From Pseudescherichia vulneris NBRC 102420 (GTDB lineage Bacteria > Pseudomonadota > Gammaproteobacteria > Enterobacterales > Enterobacteriaceae), in contig NZ_BBMZ01000002.1 in the NCBI RefSeq assembly GCF_000759795.1, forward strand, positions 124,001-188,000: a stretch of 64,000 nt of DNA, given 5' to 3'. Each line of letters begins with the position of its first letter. Position 1 is the first letter of the stretch. Positions 1 to 8,048 of the stretch are shown one piece after another. The translations under genes were made by a program, and so were the position numbers. Below the pieces are notes generated by a model that saw nothing but the letters and a program-made list of their open reading frames with translations, ran no database searches and was not told the origin of the DNA.

Positions 1-591
1 GCCGCTCAGGAAGAAATCCAGCCGATCAAAGTTGAGATGACCCAGGTGCTGCGGGCCGTCGCAGGCGATGCGGATCCGCAGGGCGCTGGTGATCCCCCGC
101 TGGCTGAGGCCAAGCTGGGCAAGAGGCAGATCCGCAGGCACGCCGCCCAGCTCAACGCTGTCGATTTTCAGCGGCAGCAGGTTGACATCATGCGCCGTGG
201 TATAGCTACAGGTGACCCCACTCTTTTTCAGCGCCAGGCTGTCCATCATGGTGCCGCGAGGCACGATAAATCCGTTGCTCAAATCGCCCCGCCCGCTGTC
301 GGGCTGTAGCTCGGCGATGGCCATGGACGGCGTAGGAGCCAGATAGTTGGGGGCCAGCATCTCCAGCAGGCGCTGGGAGAAACGCGGAAACTCGGCATCC
401 ATTTTGAGCTGTACGCGGGAGGTCAAAAAAGCAAAGCCTTCCATCAGGCGCTCGGTATACGGATCTGCTACCTCAATACCCTGCATCCCCAGCCGCCCGG
501 CCACCTTGGGGTAGCGCTGGGCAAACTCTGCGCCCATCTCCCGCAGATAGGCCAGCTCGCGGTTGTAGTACTCAAGCAGTTTACTTTCCAT
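1..591 (-). CDS. tssF: T6SS baseplate subunit TssF (partial, 5' end only)
   Basis: This is the first 197 codons of TssF (ImpG/VasA family), a wedge protein of the T6SS baseplate that works in the cytoplasm with TssE, TssG and TssK. The ATG is at 591, and the protein opens with MESKLLEYYNRELAYLREMG, the characteristic TssF start. It then shows the family stretches around YPKVAGRLG and LAPNYLAPTPSM. The reading frame is open to base 1, so the rest (usually about 600 residues in total) lies outside the window to the left. It starts only 2 bases after the tssE stop codon, so it belongs to the same minus-strand operon. The family call is secure; the completeness of the gene cannot be judged. Confidence 0.93.
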   Translation of the reverse strand, partial: MESKLLEYYNRELAYLREMGAEFAQRYPKVAGRLGMQGIEVADPYTERLMEGFAFLTSRVQLKMDAEFPRFSQRLLEMLAPNYLAPTPSMAIAELQPDSGRGDLSNGFIVPRGTMMDSLALKKSGVTCSYTTAHDVNLLPLKIDSVELGGVPADLPLAQLGLSQRGITSALRIRIACDGPQHLGHLNFDRLDFFLSG

Positions 592-593
592 AG

Positions 594-1151
594 TTACCCC
601 GCATCTTTAAGTTCGAAATGACCGTTTTCCAGATCGACATCCGTGCGAAACAGAAACTCCAACGGGTACGGTACGCACCACATGCGTCCTTTGATCTCTA
701 TCGACAGCACGTTGTGCAGATCGAGTGACGCCGTGTCGGATATGCAACGCACCTGGAGCCCTTGCGCCATAATGCGCGGCTCAAAGTTAACGATCGCCTC
801 GGTTAACTTGCGCTGGATATCGTGCCATTCGATATCCGACATCCGTTTACCCGCCAGCGGCGCAACGCCGAAATTCACCACCGAGCGGCGCACTTCCGGC
901 AAGGCGCTGAGATCGTGGGACGAATCTTGGTTGATGGTATTAAACAGCCACTGCAGGTCGCGCAGCACCTGCTGGCGCAAAGCCGAGTGGGTAATAAAAT
1001 TGCTGTTTGCTGGCTCCCGCTGCTTTCCGGGATCGTTGTCCGTCAGGCGATCCAGCAGCGAGGGCTGCATCTTGTCGCGCGCGCCCACTCTCTCCTGCTT
1101 GCTGCGGGCTTGCCAGCCGCTGCGCAGCAGATCGCCTTCGGGCTTATTCAT
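594..1151 (-). CDS. tssE: T6SS baseplate protein TssE (gp25-like)
   Basis: A 185-residue protein of the TssE/ImpF family, related to phage T4 gp25, which forms the baseplate wedge and seeds assembly of the TssBC sheath. The N-terminal part contains MQPSLLDRLTDN. The middle region VLRDLQWLFNTIN and the C-terminal part with RRSVVNFGVAPLAG and an EPRIM motif are typical of gp25 folds. The gene overlaps the end of tagJ by 8 bases (1144-1151), which suggests translational coupling, and it is followed closely by tssF. Length and context both fit a complete gene. Confidence 0.92.
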   Translation of the reverse strand: MNKPEGDLLRSGWQARSKQERVGARDKMQPSLLDRLTDNDPGKQREPANSNFITHSALRQQVLRDLQWLFNTINQDSSHDLSALPEVRRSVVNFGVAPLAGKRMSDIEWHDIQRKLTEAIVNFEPRIMAQGLQVRCISDTASLDLHNVLSIEIKGRMWCVPYPLEFLFRTDVDLENGHFELKDAG

Positions 1152-1956
1152 GCTCGCTGCCTGCCGTAAAGGTAATCAGGCTGAGTGACAGCAGCGGGCT
1201 TTCACTCTGGTCGCTAAGCCACGCCTTCTGACCCAGCCCCTGATACAGCACGCCGTCGTTATCAAGCGGCAGCCATTCAGTCGCCCGACCCAGCTTGACG
1301 TCGTCAGCCGCATCGGACTCAAACGGATAGCGCGCTGGAAGCTGGCAGACCTGCTCGGTGCCATCGGTCAGGCGAACCAGCGCGTGACGCCACACCAGGT
1401 CGGTGACGCTGGCCGGAGCCTGAAAACGGATCTCTTCGATGGCGCTAAAGGGCAGCCAGAAATAGCGGCCGTTGAGGATAGTTTCACAGACCGGCCCCAG
1501 GCGCGCGTCGCCATCCATCAGCCATGCAAAGGCCTGGGTCTCTTCGTTATCAAACGTAAGCAGGCCAGCGCTGGCCTCTGCCTGCTCCAGCGCCTCAAGG
1601 CGTAGCGTCCGGGCGCGCTCCCCGGTTTCAGCCAGCGCCGAGGCGAGCGTAGCCAGCCAGGGCCACTGCGTATCCGGCATTGACGGACGCGCCAGGCCTG
1701 CCATAACTTGGGCACGCTGCAGTTCCCCCTGCATGGCCTGCTCAAGCAGCGTCACGGTAGGCTTCGCCTGTGGCTTCATTGCCAGCCAGCTTTTCAGCTG
1801 GGTTATCGCCCGCGTCCAGTTACCGCTCAGGGCCAAAAACTGAACAAACGCGGCGCGCAGATCGGCATCCGCCGGACGGGATTTGATCTCGGTTTCCAGG
1901 CGCAGCAGGGCGTCATTAATCGACTCATTACCCAGATGTTGATAAAGCGTATTCAT
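1144..1956 (-). CDS. tagJ: T6SS accessory protein TagJ (ImpE/SciE family)
   Basis: A 270-residue cytoplasmic protein of the ImpE/TagJ family. The N-terminal half is helical and TPR-like (residues about 1-130: LRLETEIKSRPADADLRAAF, LSGNWTRAITQLKSW). The C-terminal half contains the family signature around residues 155-200 (WLMDGDARLGPVCE, NGRYFWLPF, IRFQAP). In other systems TagJ binds the N-terminus of the sheath protein TssB and helps ClpV recognise it. Here it sits between the periplasmic gene at 1966-2949 and tssE, overlapping tssE by 8 bases. TagJ is not universal in T6SS; its presence fits the posttranslationally regulated subtype that also carries TagH and PppA. Confidence 0.88.
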   Translation of the reverse strand: MNTLYQHLGNESINDALLRLETEIKSRPADADLRAAFVQFLALSGNWTRAITQLKSWLAMKPQAKPTVTLLEQAMQGELQRAQVMAGLARPSMPDTQWPWLATLASALAETGERARTLRLEALEQAEASAGLLTFDNEETQAFAWLMDGDARLGPVCETILNGRYFWLPFSAIEEIRFQAPASVTDLVWRHALVRLTDGTEQVCQLPARYPFESDAADDVKLGRATEWLPLDNDGVLYQGLGQKAWLSDQSESPLLSLSLITFTAGSEHE

Positions 1957-1965
1957 AGCGGCTCC

Positions 1966-2949
1966 TTAGTTCGCGGCGCGCCAGGCACCGACCGCAGGAT
2001 CACGCAGCTGCGGGCGCAGCGCATCGACCAGGACAATTTTGAGCGTGGCATTAGGGGCCAACCACGGGGTCCAGAGCTGCTTCACGGCCTGCAAACGCGT
2101 CTGCAGTTGCGCATCGTCGCTGGCCAGCTCCTGAGAGACCTGCACCACCACCGTACCCTCGCTCTTCCAGCTGTTAAGGGCACTGTCGTAAGGCAGGATC
2201 ATCCAGCTCTGCTCGCTACCTTTGGTGCTGAAAACCATGCGCTCTTTATTCACGGAAGTGATGAGTACATCGTCCGCATTAACGCTGTCGCTCAGGCCAG
2301 TGACCGGGAAGCCGTGAACATAGGTCACCGGAGTCTCCTGCTGCCCGCTGCTGCTGGCCTGCGTCATTACAGCATGACCGCTCAGCCAGCTGCCTTTTTC
2401 ACAGCTCGCCGTGCCGGATGCCGGAATAAACAGCGCCGGTGCGGCCGCACCGCCCTGCCAGAAGGTACGCAGATGACAGCCGTTTTGCAGCGTAAACTCC
2501 TGCCACGGCGTGCGATCCGCCGCGACCGAGAGCGTTTCCGGATTAACGGCAGGCGGGACCAGCGCATCGTTAGTGGCTGCGGTTACCTGCGGCTGCGTCT
2601 GCGCGACTGTGACCGCCCACTCCTTGTTTTTATTCGCCGTACCCTGAGCCAGCGTGGCACCCGCAGGATCGTTCAGCGTCCACGACAGCTGCTGCAGCTT
2701 GCCGCACTGGTTTTCCAGCAGCGCGCCCAGCCGAGGCATAAAGCTGTCGAGTATTGAGACCTCTTTATTGCCGTTCGCCACGATGCGTAACGCGACGTCT
2801 TGCTTACACCAGCTCTGCGGCGTTTTGTCCTTGATATCGTCTATCCAGATATCCAGCTTTTGTGAAGGCGACTGCACGATGCGATAGTTTTCAGCCTGTG
2901 CGGTGCCCGCGACAGCCAGAAGCGCCAAACCCGATAGCCAAAGTTTCAT
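1966..2949 (-). CDS. T6SS-linked periplasmic protein of unknown function
   Basis: The protein begins at the ATG at 2949, which follows an AAGGA ribosome site. An in-frame ATG 8 codons upstream exists but would spoil the signal peptide. Residues 1-19 (MKLWLSGLALLAVAGTAQA) form a clear Sec signal peptide with an AQA cleavage site, giving a mature periplasmic protein of about 308 residues. Four cysteines (in SWCKQDV, ENQCGK, NGCHLRT and ASCEKG) could form two disulfides. I recognise no catalytic motif or named domain. It lies 20 bases after pppA and 9 before tagJ, inside the T6SS operon, so a role in T6SS assembly or control at the envelope is inferred from position only. Confidence 0.75.
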   Translation of the reverse strand: MKLWLSGLALLAVAGTAQAENYRIVQSPSQKLDIWIDDIKDKTPQSWCKQDVALRIVANGNKEVSILDSFMPRLGALLENQCGKLQQLSWTLNDPAGATLAQGTANKNKEWAVTVAQTQPQVTAATNDALVPPAVNPETLSVAADRTPWQEFTLQNGCHLRTFWQGGAAAPALFIPASGTASCEKGSWLSGHAVMTQASSSGQQETPVTYVHGFPVTGLSDSVNADDVLITSVNKERMVFSTKGSEQSWMILPYDSALNSWKSEGTVVVQVSQELASDDAQLQTRLQAVKQLWTPWLAPNATLKIVLVDALRPQLRDPAVGAWRAAN

Positions 2950-2969
2950 ATAAGTCCTTGTGTGCCTAA

Positions 2970-3764
2970 TCAATCCCGGAGGGGGAAAAACTGAGCTGCA
3001 TCAGAGAGCGTATGCAGCAAGGTGGTGTCCTGAGGGCTGCCCATCCATACCGCCACGGCGGTGTAGTTATCCTGAGCGCTTCCCTCGCTTTCGCTGTTTT
3101 TTTGAATGAGCTGCTGCATTAAGGTCAGCCACTCCTGGGGCGTGTTGACCATATGCAGCGACTGCTTCATCTGCTCTTCGCTAACGCCGTGCCAGAAGCC
3201 GTCGGTGCACAGCAGAAAGACATCGCCATCCTCGACCGGAACGACGTCGCTGTAGCTCGCCTCCGGGCCGCCGTTCTCTATGCCCAGCGCCAGATAGAGC
3301 AGGTTGCTGTTGATGTTATCCGTCTGGTGCCCGGCATCTTTCATCTGCTGGATCAGGCTGTGGTCGGTGGTTACGTGAGAGAGCCAGCCGCGACGAAACA
3401 GGTAGAGGCGGCTGTCGCCCGCGTGCGCCCAGTAGGCCAGCTTGTAGTCACGATCGATAAACAGGCTGACCAGCGTGGTGCCCATCCGGCGGTAGTCCTG
3501 CACCGCCTGCTGTTCGCTGAGAATGGCGCGGTTCGCCTGCTGAATATAGTCGGGAATTTCTTGTGCGTTCAGGTGCTTATCGCCGTCGAAGCGCGAGATG
3601 ATACTGTTGCGGGCAAGCTCAGCCGCGACGTCGCCGCCCGGCAGGCCTGCGATACCGTCACACACCACGAAGCAGGCCGCGCGTTCCCCGATGTTTTCTC
3701 CCGTCTGATCCTGGTTACTGGCGCGCGTTCCCTGGCGGGAGAGAGAGGCCGTTGCGATATTCAT
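2970..3764 (-). CDS. pppA: PP2C-type Ser/Thr protein phosphatase (T6SS PppA/Stp1)
   Basis: A 264-residue PP2C-family phosphatase. The metal-binding and catalytic motifs are visible: RQGTRASNQDQ near residue 10, VVCDGIAGLPGGD near residue 35 (DG metal ligands), WAHAGDSRLYLFRRG near residue 115, LLCTDGFWHGV near residue 185 and DNYTAVAVW near residue 235. In the threonine-phosphorylation pathway PppA removes the phosphate that the kinase PpkA places on the FHA protein (TagH/Fha), which turns T6SS activity down. The gene overlaps tagH by 4 bases (ATGA-type overlap at 3761-3764), in keeping with its substrate. No ppkA kinase gene is in the window; it may lie to the left. Confidence 0.9.
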   Translation of the reverse strand: MNIATASLSRQGTRASNQDQTGENIGERAACFVVCDGIAGLPGGDVAAELARNSIISRFDGDKHLNAQEIPDYIQQANRAILSEQQAVQDYRRMGTTLVSLFIDRDYKLAYWAHAGDSRLYLFRRGWLSHVTTDHSLIQQMKDAGHQTDNINSNLLYLALGIENGGPEASYSDVVPVEDGDVFLLCTDGFWHGVSEEQMKQSLHMVNTPQEWLTLMQQLIQKNSESEGSAQDNYTAVAVWMGSPQDTTLLHTLSDAAQFFPLRD

Positions 3765-5701
3765 TCTTCTTCCGATCCGCTTTGTGAGTCTTTGTACTGA
3801 TTCACCTCCATGTCATAGGCATGCAGGAAGGCTTCGCCAAACAGGGTATGGAAGTCATCTTCAATCTCGCCTGCCGTCTGGCCGTAGGTGCGAACGAAGT
3901 AGTCCCACAGTGCGGCTTTACGGCTGCCCGGCAGGGACAGACGCGACGTCACGCCATCCAGCTTCGCCTGCTCTTCGAGCTGCTCCGGGTTAAAGGATTG
4001 CAGCATAGCGGCGATAATGGCGCGGATGCCGGAGATCATGCCCAGCTGGTGCGCCTGAAGATCGATCAGCGCATCGCGCACTGATTTCTTCGGCGGCATA
4101 AAGCCCGGCATGCGGGTACCAAACATCTGCATCAGCACCGTTTTCCCGGAAGGGAGCAGCTTGAACGGGTTGTTGGCGTCGTCCAGCACCATGGTCATGT
4201 CCGCTTTCACGCCGCGCTTGAGGATCGATCGCGACGAGAGCAGCGCCACCGTTCCCTGAGAGAACATACTCAGCATCTGCCCGAGCTGGCGCATATTTTC
4301 CCGGTCGAACTGCGGCGTCGGCTGCATATCGCCAAGGCCCATCCCTTCCAGCAGGGCTTCCAGTAATTCGCCCTGCAGTACGTCGCCCCGAGCAGGCTGG
4401 TGCTGGGACGAGGACGCAGAGGCGGCGTTTTGCACCGGATCGATACGCAGGCGGCCTTTTGGCGTCTGCATTTGCGTGCGCGCAACCGCCTGCGGCGTAG
4501 GCATGGTAAAGCCCGCGTAGTCCTGGCGATCTGGCTCTTCGGCTGGCATGTCAGGTTCAGCATGCGGCGCTTCCGGCAGCGGCTCGGCGGCAAACAGCGG
4601 CGAATTGGCCAGTGGATCGGCATCGTCAGGCGTCTGGGCCAGCGGCGCTACGGTTTCAGGCTTTGACGTCAATTCAGGTTCAGGCTTCTGCTCAGGTGCA
4701 GCGGTCAGCGGCGCACCGCCCATCAGGCCAAGGGGATCGTTATCTTCAGCAGGCGCATCGCTCTTAGCCAGTGGATCGTCTTTGGGCGACAGACTGTTTT
4801 TAGCCGACAGTTCGTCTTTCGAAGAGAGATCGTCAGGATGGGTGAGCGGCGCGCCGCCCATCAGCCCAAGCGGATCGTCATTACGCGCGGCAGGTGCGCT
4901 GGCAGAGCCGCCGAACAGCGCCAACGGATCGAGTTCATCCTTCGGCTCCTCTTTTGGCAGCGAAGGCTCGCTCTCTTTAGGCGGCACCAGCGTGCTGGGC
5001 GTAGCGTCATTGAAAATGCTGTCGCTTTTAAACAGCGCCTCGTCGCTGAACAGCGAGTCGGTATTAACGTTTTTACGCTCCAGCTGGGGATCGCTGTTCT
5101 GGAACATCGCCAGCGGATCCTCGGCGTTGCGTTCCGGCTCCTTGGGCTGCGAGAACGGATCGTGAGATTCAGCAGGCTGCGGTCTGGCGCGGCTGCTTGA
5201 GATGCTGTCGGAGATAGAGAACTCCTGCATCAGGCTGTCCCAAATCTCAGTAGGCACCGCCGTAGGTGCGGCGTCCGTTTGCGCAGAGTCGCTGGCCGGC
5301 TTCGATGCGGGCGCTGGCGCGGCGGCAGGTTTCGGCGGCGGCGGCGTAACCACTGCTGCCGGACGACTTACCGGCGCAGCCTGCTGTTGCAGGCTGGTGA
5401 CCTCGATGCGGTAATCATCAATACCCAGGATGTCGCCATCCTGCAGCTCGACCTGGCGTCCGCGCTCCAGGGGAATATCATTCAGCGCCACACGGGTCAC
5501 GCTGCCCCGGTTGGTGATGTGGCACTCGCCCTGGGCATCCACATGGACAATAGCCTGCAGGCGAGAAATCGTGCGGTCGTTATCCGGCAGCACCAGATTG
5601 TTATCCGTTCCGCGACCAATGGTGCCACCGGGCGCATAAAATTCGAAGCTACTCAGGGGTGGCTGATGGCCAGGTTTTGTCGAAATAATCGTGAATCGCA
5701 T
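3761..5701 (-). CDS. tagH: T6SS FHA-domain protein TagH
   Basis: A 646-residue protein with three parts. Residues about 1-105 are an FHA phosphothreonine-binding domain (GGTIGRGTDNNLVLPDND and the TISRLQAIVH, ITNRGS strands). Residues about 110-430 are a long, acidic, proline/alanine-rich linker. Residues about 430-646 are the conserved TagH C-terminal domain (DVLQGELLEALLEGMGLG, LGQMLSMFSQGTVALLSSR, FGEAFLHAYD). The linker contains two exact copies of DPLGLMGGAPLT and several looser DPLA[LM]F-type copies. FHA/TagH receives the PpkA signal and promotes T6SS assembly. It overlaps pppA downstream and is separated from the effector island upstream by a 10-bp inverted repeat. Confidence 0.9.
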   Translation of the reverse strand: MRFTIISTKPGHQPPLSSFEFYAPGGTIGRGTDNNLVLPDNDRTISRLQAIVHVDAQGECHITNRGSVTRVALNDIPLERGRQVELQDGDILGIDDYRIEVTSLQQQAAPVSRPAAVVTPPPPKPAAAPAPASKPASDSAQTDAAPTAVPTEIWDSLMQEFSISDSISSSRARPQPAESHDPFSQPKEPERNAEDPLAMFQNSDPQLERKNVNTDSLFSDEALFKSDSIFNDATPSTLVPPKESEPSLPKEEPKDELDPLALFGGSASAPAARNDDPLGLMGGAPLTHPDDLSSKDELSAKNSLSPKDDPLAKSDAPAEDNDPLGLMGGAPLTAAPEQKPEPELTSKPETVAPLAQTPDDADPLANSPLFAAEPLPEAPHAEPDMPAEEPDRQDYAGFTMPTPQAVARTQMQTPKGRLRIDPVQNAASASSSQHQPARGDVLQGELLEALLEGMGLGDMQPTPQFDRENMRQLGQMLSMFSQGTVALLSSRSILKRGVKADMTMVLDDANNPFKLLPSGKTVLMQMFGTRMPGFMPPKKSVRDALIDLQAHQLGMISGIRAIIAAMLQSFNPEQLEEQAKLDGVTSRLSLPGSRKAALWDYFVRTYGQTAGEIEDDFHTLFGEAFLHAYDMEVNQYKDSQSGSEEE

Positions 5702-5731
5702 AGCGTATTCCTGCTGGTATGGTTAGCACTC

Positions 5732-5767
5732 AAACGCAGCCGCTCTTAAGGAAGAATGGCTGCGTTT
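5732..5767. repeat. 10-bp inverted repeat upstream of tagH
   Basis: AAACGCAGCC at 5732-5741 is repeated in reverse complement as GGCTGCGTTT at 5758-5767 with a 16-base loop. It lies between the last gene of the effector island (stop at 5875) and the tagH start (5701). No U-run follows it on the minus strand, so it may be a transcript-stabilising hairpin or a protein-binding palindrome rather than a terminator. Confidence 0.5.
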
Positions 5768-5874
5768 GGGAGCGAATAAGTTGATTAAGAAAAAGCTTAA
5801 CGGTGAAAATAAATACGTCTTGAAAATAAGTTGCAAATTGTTTTAAGGGCTAAGATTTAACTGCATGATTAATG

Positions 5875-6282
5875 TTATTTATAGAGCAAAAATATAGCAA
5901 AACAAACAGACAACCAAAAAGTAAACATATAAGCTTGGATTATGTATAGCCGATGGCATTTGATTATCCAATTGATCCTTGAATCAGGTAAGGACTGTAC
6001 AAACGCATATGCTTCTGGCTGGACGTAACGCTCGCGGGTAAATTTCATTTTCACCCCTTTATATAAACGCACAAACCAAATTATTTTTTGATAATTAGCT
6101 ATTGAGCCAAAAAAAACAGCATAAGTTGTCATTATATCAATATCAAAACCATGTCCAAGGTACTCATCCAGCAACCTTCTATACTCCTCCTCATTCTTTT
6201 TAAACTGATACCTGTTAAAAATATCAATTATCACAGCAACTACAAATAATGAAACCCCTAAAAAAAGCAGTATGTTTTCCAA
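5875..6282 (-). CDS. Small membrane protein, candidate T6SS immunity protein (second copy)
   Basis: A 135-residue protein starting at TTG 6282, preceded by AGGGCG. Residues 4-20 and about 112-133 are hydrophobic segments at the two ends; the middle about 90 residues is a soluble charged domain (QFKKNEEEYRRLLDEYL ... ERYVQPEAYAFVQ). The layout matches the next gene upstream (6369-6782): an N-terminal segment, a basic stretch followed by a W/Y-V-x-PEA motif, and a C-terminal segment, so the two look like diverged duplicates. I recognise no named family. Lying just after a LysM/glycine-rich effector candidate, it is best explained as a membrane immunity protein. That is inference from position and topology. 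Confidence 0.6.
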   Translation of the reverse strand: MENILLFLGVSLFVVAVIIDIFNRYQFKKNEEEYRRLLDEYLGHGFDIDIMTTYAVFFGSIANYQKIIWFVRLYKGVKMKFTRERYVQPEAYAFVQSLPDSRINWIIKCHRLYIIQAYMFTFWLSVCFAIFLLYK

Positions 6283-6368
6283 TTCTTTGCGCCCTGATAT
6301 AAATTAAATAGCGTAGATCATTTATGCAGTTAAGCAGTCACCCACACATTATGATAAAGATTTACCTC

Positions 6369-6782
6369 TTATCTATATTTTATAATTATGCCCGACACAA
6401 AAAATACCAGACCCAGCCCCATTATACAGGCTAATAATTTATAAAAATCTTTCACCCAAGCCCAGTCGAAATTTTCTATCAAAACTTGCTTAGCCTCTGG
6501 CGTAACCCAACGGTTCTTTTCAAGCTGAAAGGCTTTTCCTTTCATGATTATTTTTATCAGCGAAACGCGAAACCCAAAACCGTACATCCCCATCTGTTCA
6601 TAAAAATAATAATCTTCTAATTTTATTAGTGATTTTTGCTGAAGAAGTCTAAATGCTTCTTTCAGTTGAGTGTTATATTTTTTGTAGAATCTATTATAAA
6701 AATAAGCCGTAATGGCTGTGCCAATTAAAGCGCCATAAGCTAGAGACACTAAAATGATGTCTATTGTCAATTTAGTCACCAC
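6369..6782 (-). CDS. Small membrane protein, candidate immunity to the 6772-7785 effector
   Basis: A 137-residue protein with hydrophobic segments at residues about 7-28 and about 113-133 and a polar domain between them containing NRWVTPEAKQVL. The start is GTG (6780-6782, with a second GTG next to it). The gene overlaps the end of the upstream effector candidate by 11 bases, a tight coupling typical of effector-immunity pairs. Membrane immunity proteins are known for pore-forming T6SS effectors such as Ssp6 of Serratia. The overlap makes this the more likely cognate partner; the copy at 5875-6282 may be an extra or alternative immunity protein. No direct family match is claimed. Confidence 0.65.
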   Translation of the reverse strand: MVTKLTIDIILVSLAYGALIGTAITAYFYNRFYKKYNTQLKEAFRLLQQKSLIKLEDYYFYEQMGMYGFGFRVSLIKIIMKGKAFQLEKNRWVTPEAKQVLIENFDWAWVKDFYKLLACIMGLGLVFFVSGIIIKYR

Positions 6783-7785
6783 TAAAAATGAGGTGATTTG
6801 CTTTTTTGCCTAATGATTCGCCCAACTTGGAGCCAAACCAAGTTGTAGCTCCAGTTAATAACGTACTGACTACAACACCACAAACTATTGAACCAACTCC
6901 TAGAGTTGGTACACCAACTGCAACACAAGCTGTTGTGGCACCGCTTATAGCGGCACTAGCACCAACATATGAACCTGCAACCCCACCAACAAAATTACTG
7001 TACTTTCTAACCGCCACTTTCGCACATTCACTCTCGCGCCCAGTGGTACAGGCATGATACACATCGTTAGTGGTATTCATAAACGAGAGGCCTAACGCCA
7101 CCCATCCGCCCGCCTTCATAAAGCTCGCTGCTTTTGCTGACCGGATAATGTAGCTGGCATACCCGGGGATGGTGCCCACTCCAACCGTACTCCACTCATG
7201 AATAATTGAGCGTGTGGACAAGCCAAGTGCTCTTTTGATGCTGTCATAGCGGTCTATGTTTAACGACAGACGGCCAATGCCTTTTAGCAGCGGCTTAAGC
7301 TGGACAAACAGCGCGTTTCGCTCTGTATAGAACTGCTGGCCAATCAGCGTGCCCTGCGTACGGAACTGGTTCTGGTAGGTCTGCTCTATCTTCACCAGAA
7401 TCGACTCAATCTGGCGAAAATATCTTTCTCCCGCTTCTCCTGCCGTTCCGACAACTTTTTCGCCCAGGGAGGTTAACGCCGCAATGTGCTGATAGTGCTT
7501 ATTCAGAAATGCCGCTACATTGTCATCTGTTGTTGCCAGGGCTGCGTTCACTTTTTGCTTCGCCATAATTATATGATTAAGCTGATACACCTGATTCTGA
7601 TTCGCCGGGTCGGCGACGATCAGGATCTGTCCGGGCTTGACCCAGCGCATATCCCTGTTGAGATGCATAAAGTAACGGGCCGCTTCGCTGTTTGGATTGT
7701 TAAACAGTAAACGCGCCTGCAAATCCAGGGTGCCCGCCTGCTGCACTACGCAATACCCGGGCGCTACAGTAGATTGTGTTCTCAT
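6772..7785 (-). CDS. Putative T6SS membrane-active effector with LysM-like N-terminus and glycine-zipper C-terminus
   Basis: A 337-residue protein without a signal peptide. Residues about 10-60 resemble a LysM-type fold (YCVVQQAGTLDLQARLLF ... WVKPGQILIVADP), which may bind peptidoglycan or serve as a loading domain. Residues about 70-200 are helical and polar. Residues about 205-320 are rich in Gly, Ala, Ser and Val (KAGGWVALGLSF, VGGVAGSYVGASAAISG, VGVPTLGVGSIVCGVVVS) with glycine-zipper spacing, as in membrane-inserting toxins. It is followed by two small membrane proteins, the first overlapping it by 11 bases, which is the layout of a pore-forming effector with membrane immunity. Function is inferred from architecture and from its place inside the T6SS island. 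A structural or scaffold role is a less likely alternative. Confidence 0.6.
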   Translation of the reverse strand: MRTQSTVAPGYCVVQQAGTLDLQARLLFNNPNSEAARYFMHLNRDMRWVKPGQILIVADPANQNQVYQLNHIIMAKQKVNAALATTDDNVAAFLNKHYQHIAALTSLGEKVVGTAGEAGERYFRQIESILVKIEQTYQNQFRTQGTLIGQQFYTERNALFVQLKPLLKGIGRLSLNIDRYDSIKRALGLSTRSIIHEWSTVGVGTIPGYASYIIRSAKAASFMKAGGWVALGLSFMNTTNDVYHACTTGRESECAKVAVRKYSNFVGGVAGSYVGASAAISGATTACVAVGVPTLGVGSIVCGVVVSTLLTGATTWFGSKLGESLGKKANHLIFSGD

Positions 7786-7803
7786 CTTTAATCCCTGTTA
7801 AAT

Positions 7804-7860
7804 CGCTTTAACAGCAACCTCTGCCTGCTGTTTTAAAGCGACATGAGAAGACGACTTCTC
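7804..7860. repeat. Two adjacent inverted repeats upstream of the LysM-like effector gene
   Basis: CGCTTTAACAGCA at 7804-7816 pairs, with a two-base bulge, with TGCTGTTTTAAAGCG ending at 7841. A second small hairpin, GAGAAG-ACGA-CTTCTC, follows at 7845-7860. Both lie in the minus-strand leader of the effector gene, which starts at 7785. They could form a structured 5' leader. The rest of the gene-free stretch 7786-8048 is AT-rich, and I see no clear promoter in it. Confidence 0.4.
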
Positions 7861-8048
7861 ATTTTTACTAAAAATGATTTTGAAATGAGCTCAGCCTGTT
7901 AAAGGAACACCTGGTAACCTGACGTAGCATTGCTAACAATTTCAAAATACGGTTTGTAAAAATGATTCTACTGCGAACCGGTTAATCTCTGTAATGTATT
8001 TGTGCGATCCATCGTTATTACGGCTTGTACTATTTAAACTTACAATAG

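Noticed and set aside
6806-7057. 83-codon plus-strand frame opposite the LysM-like effector
   Set aside because: Antisense shadow in the glycine/alanine-rich part, no ribosome site.
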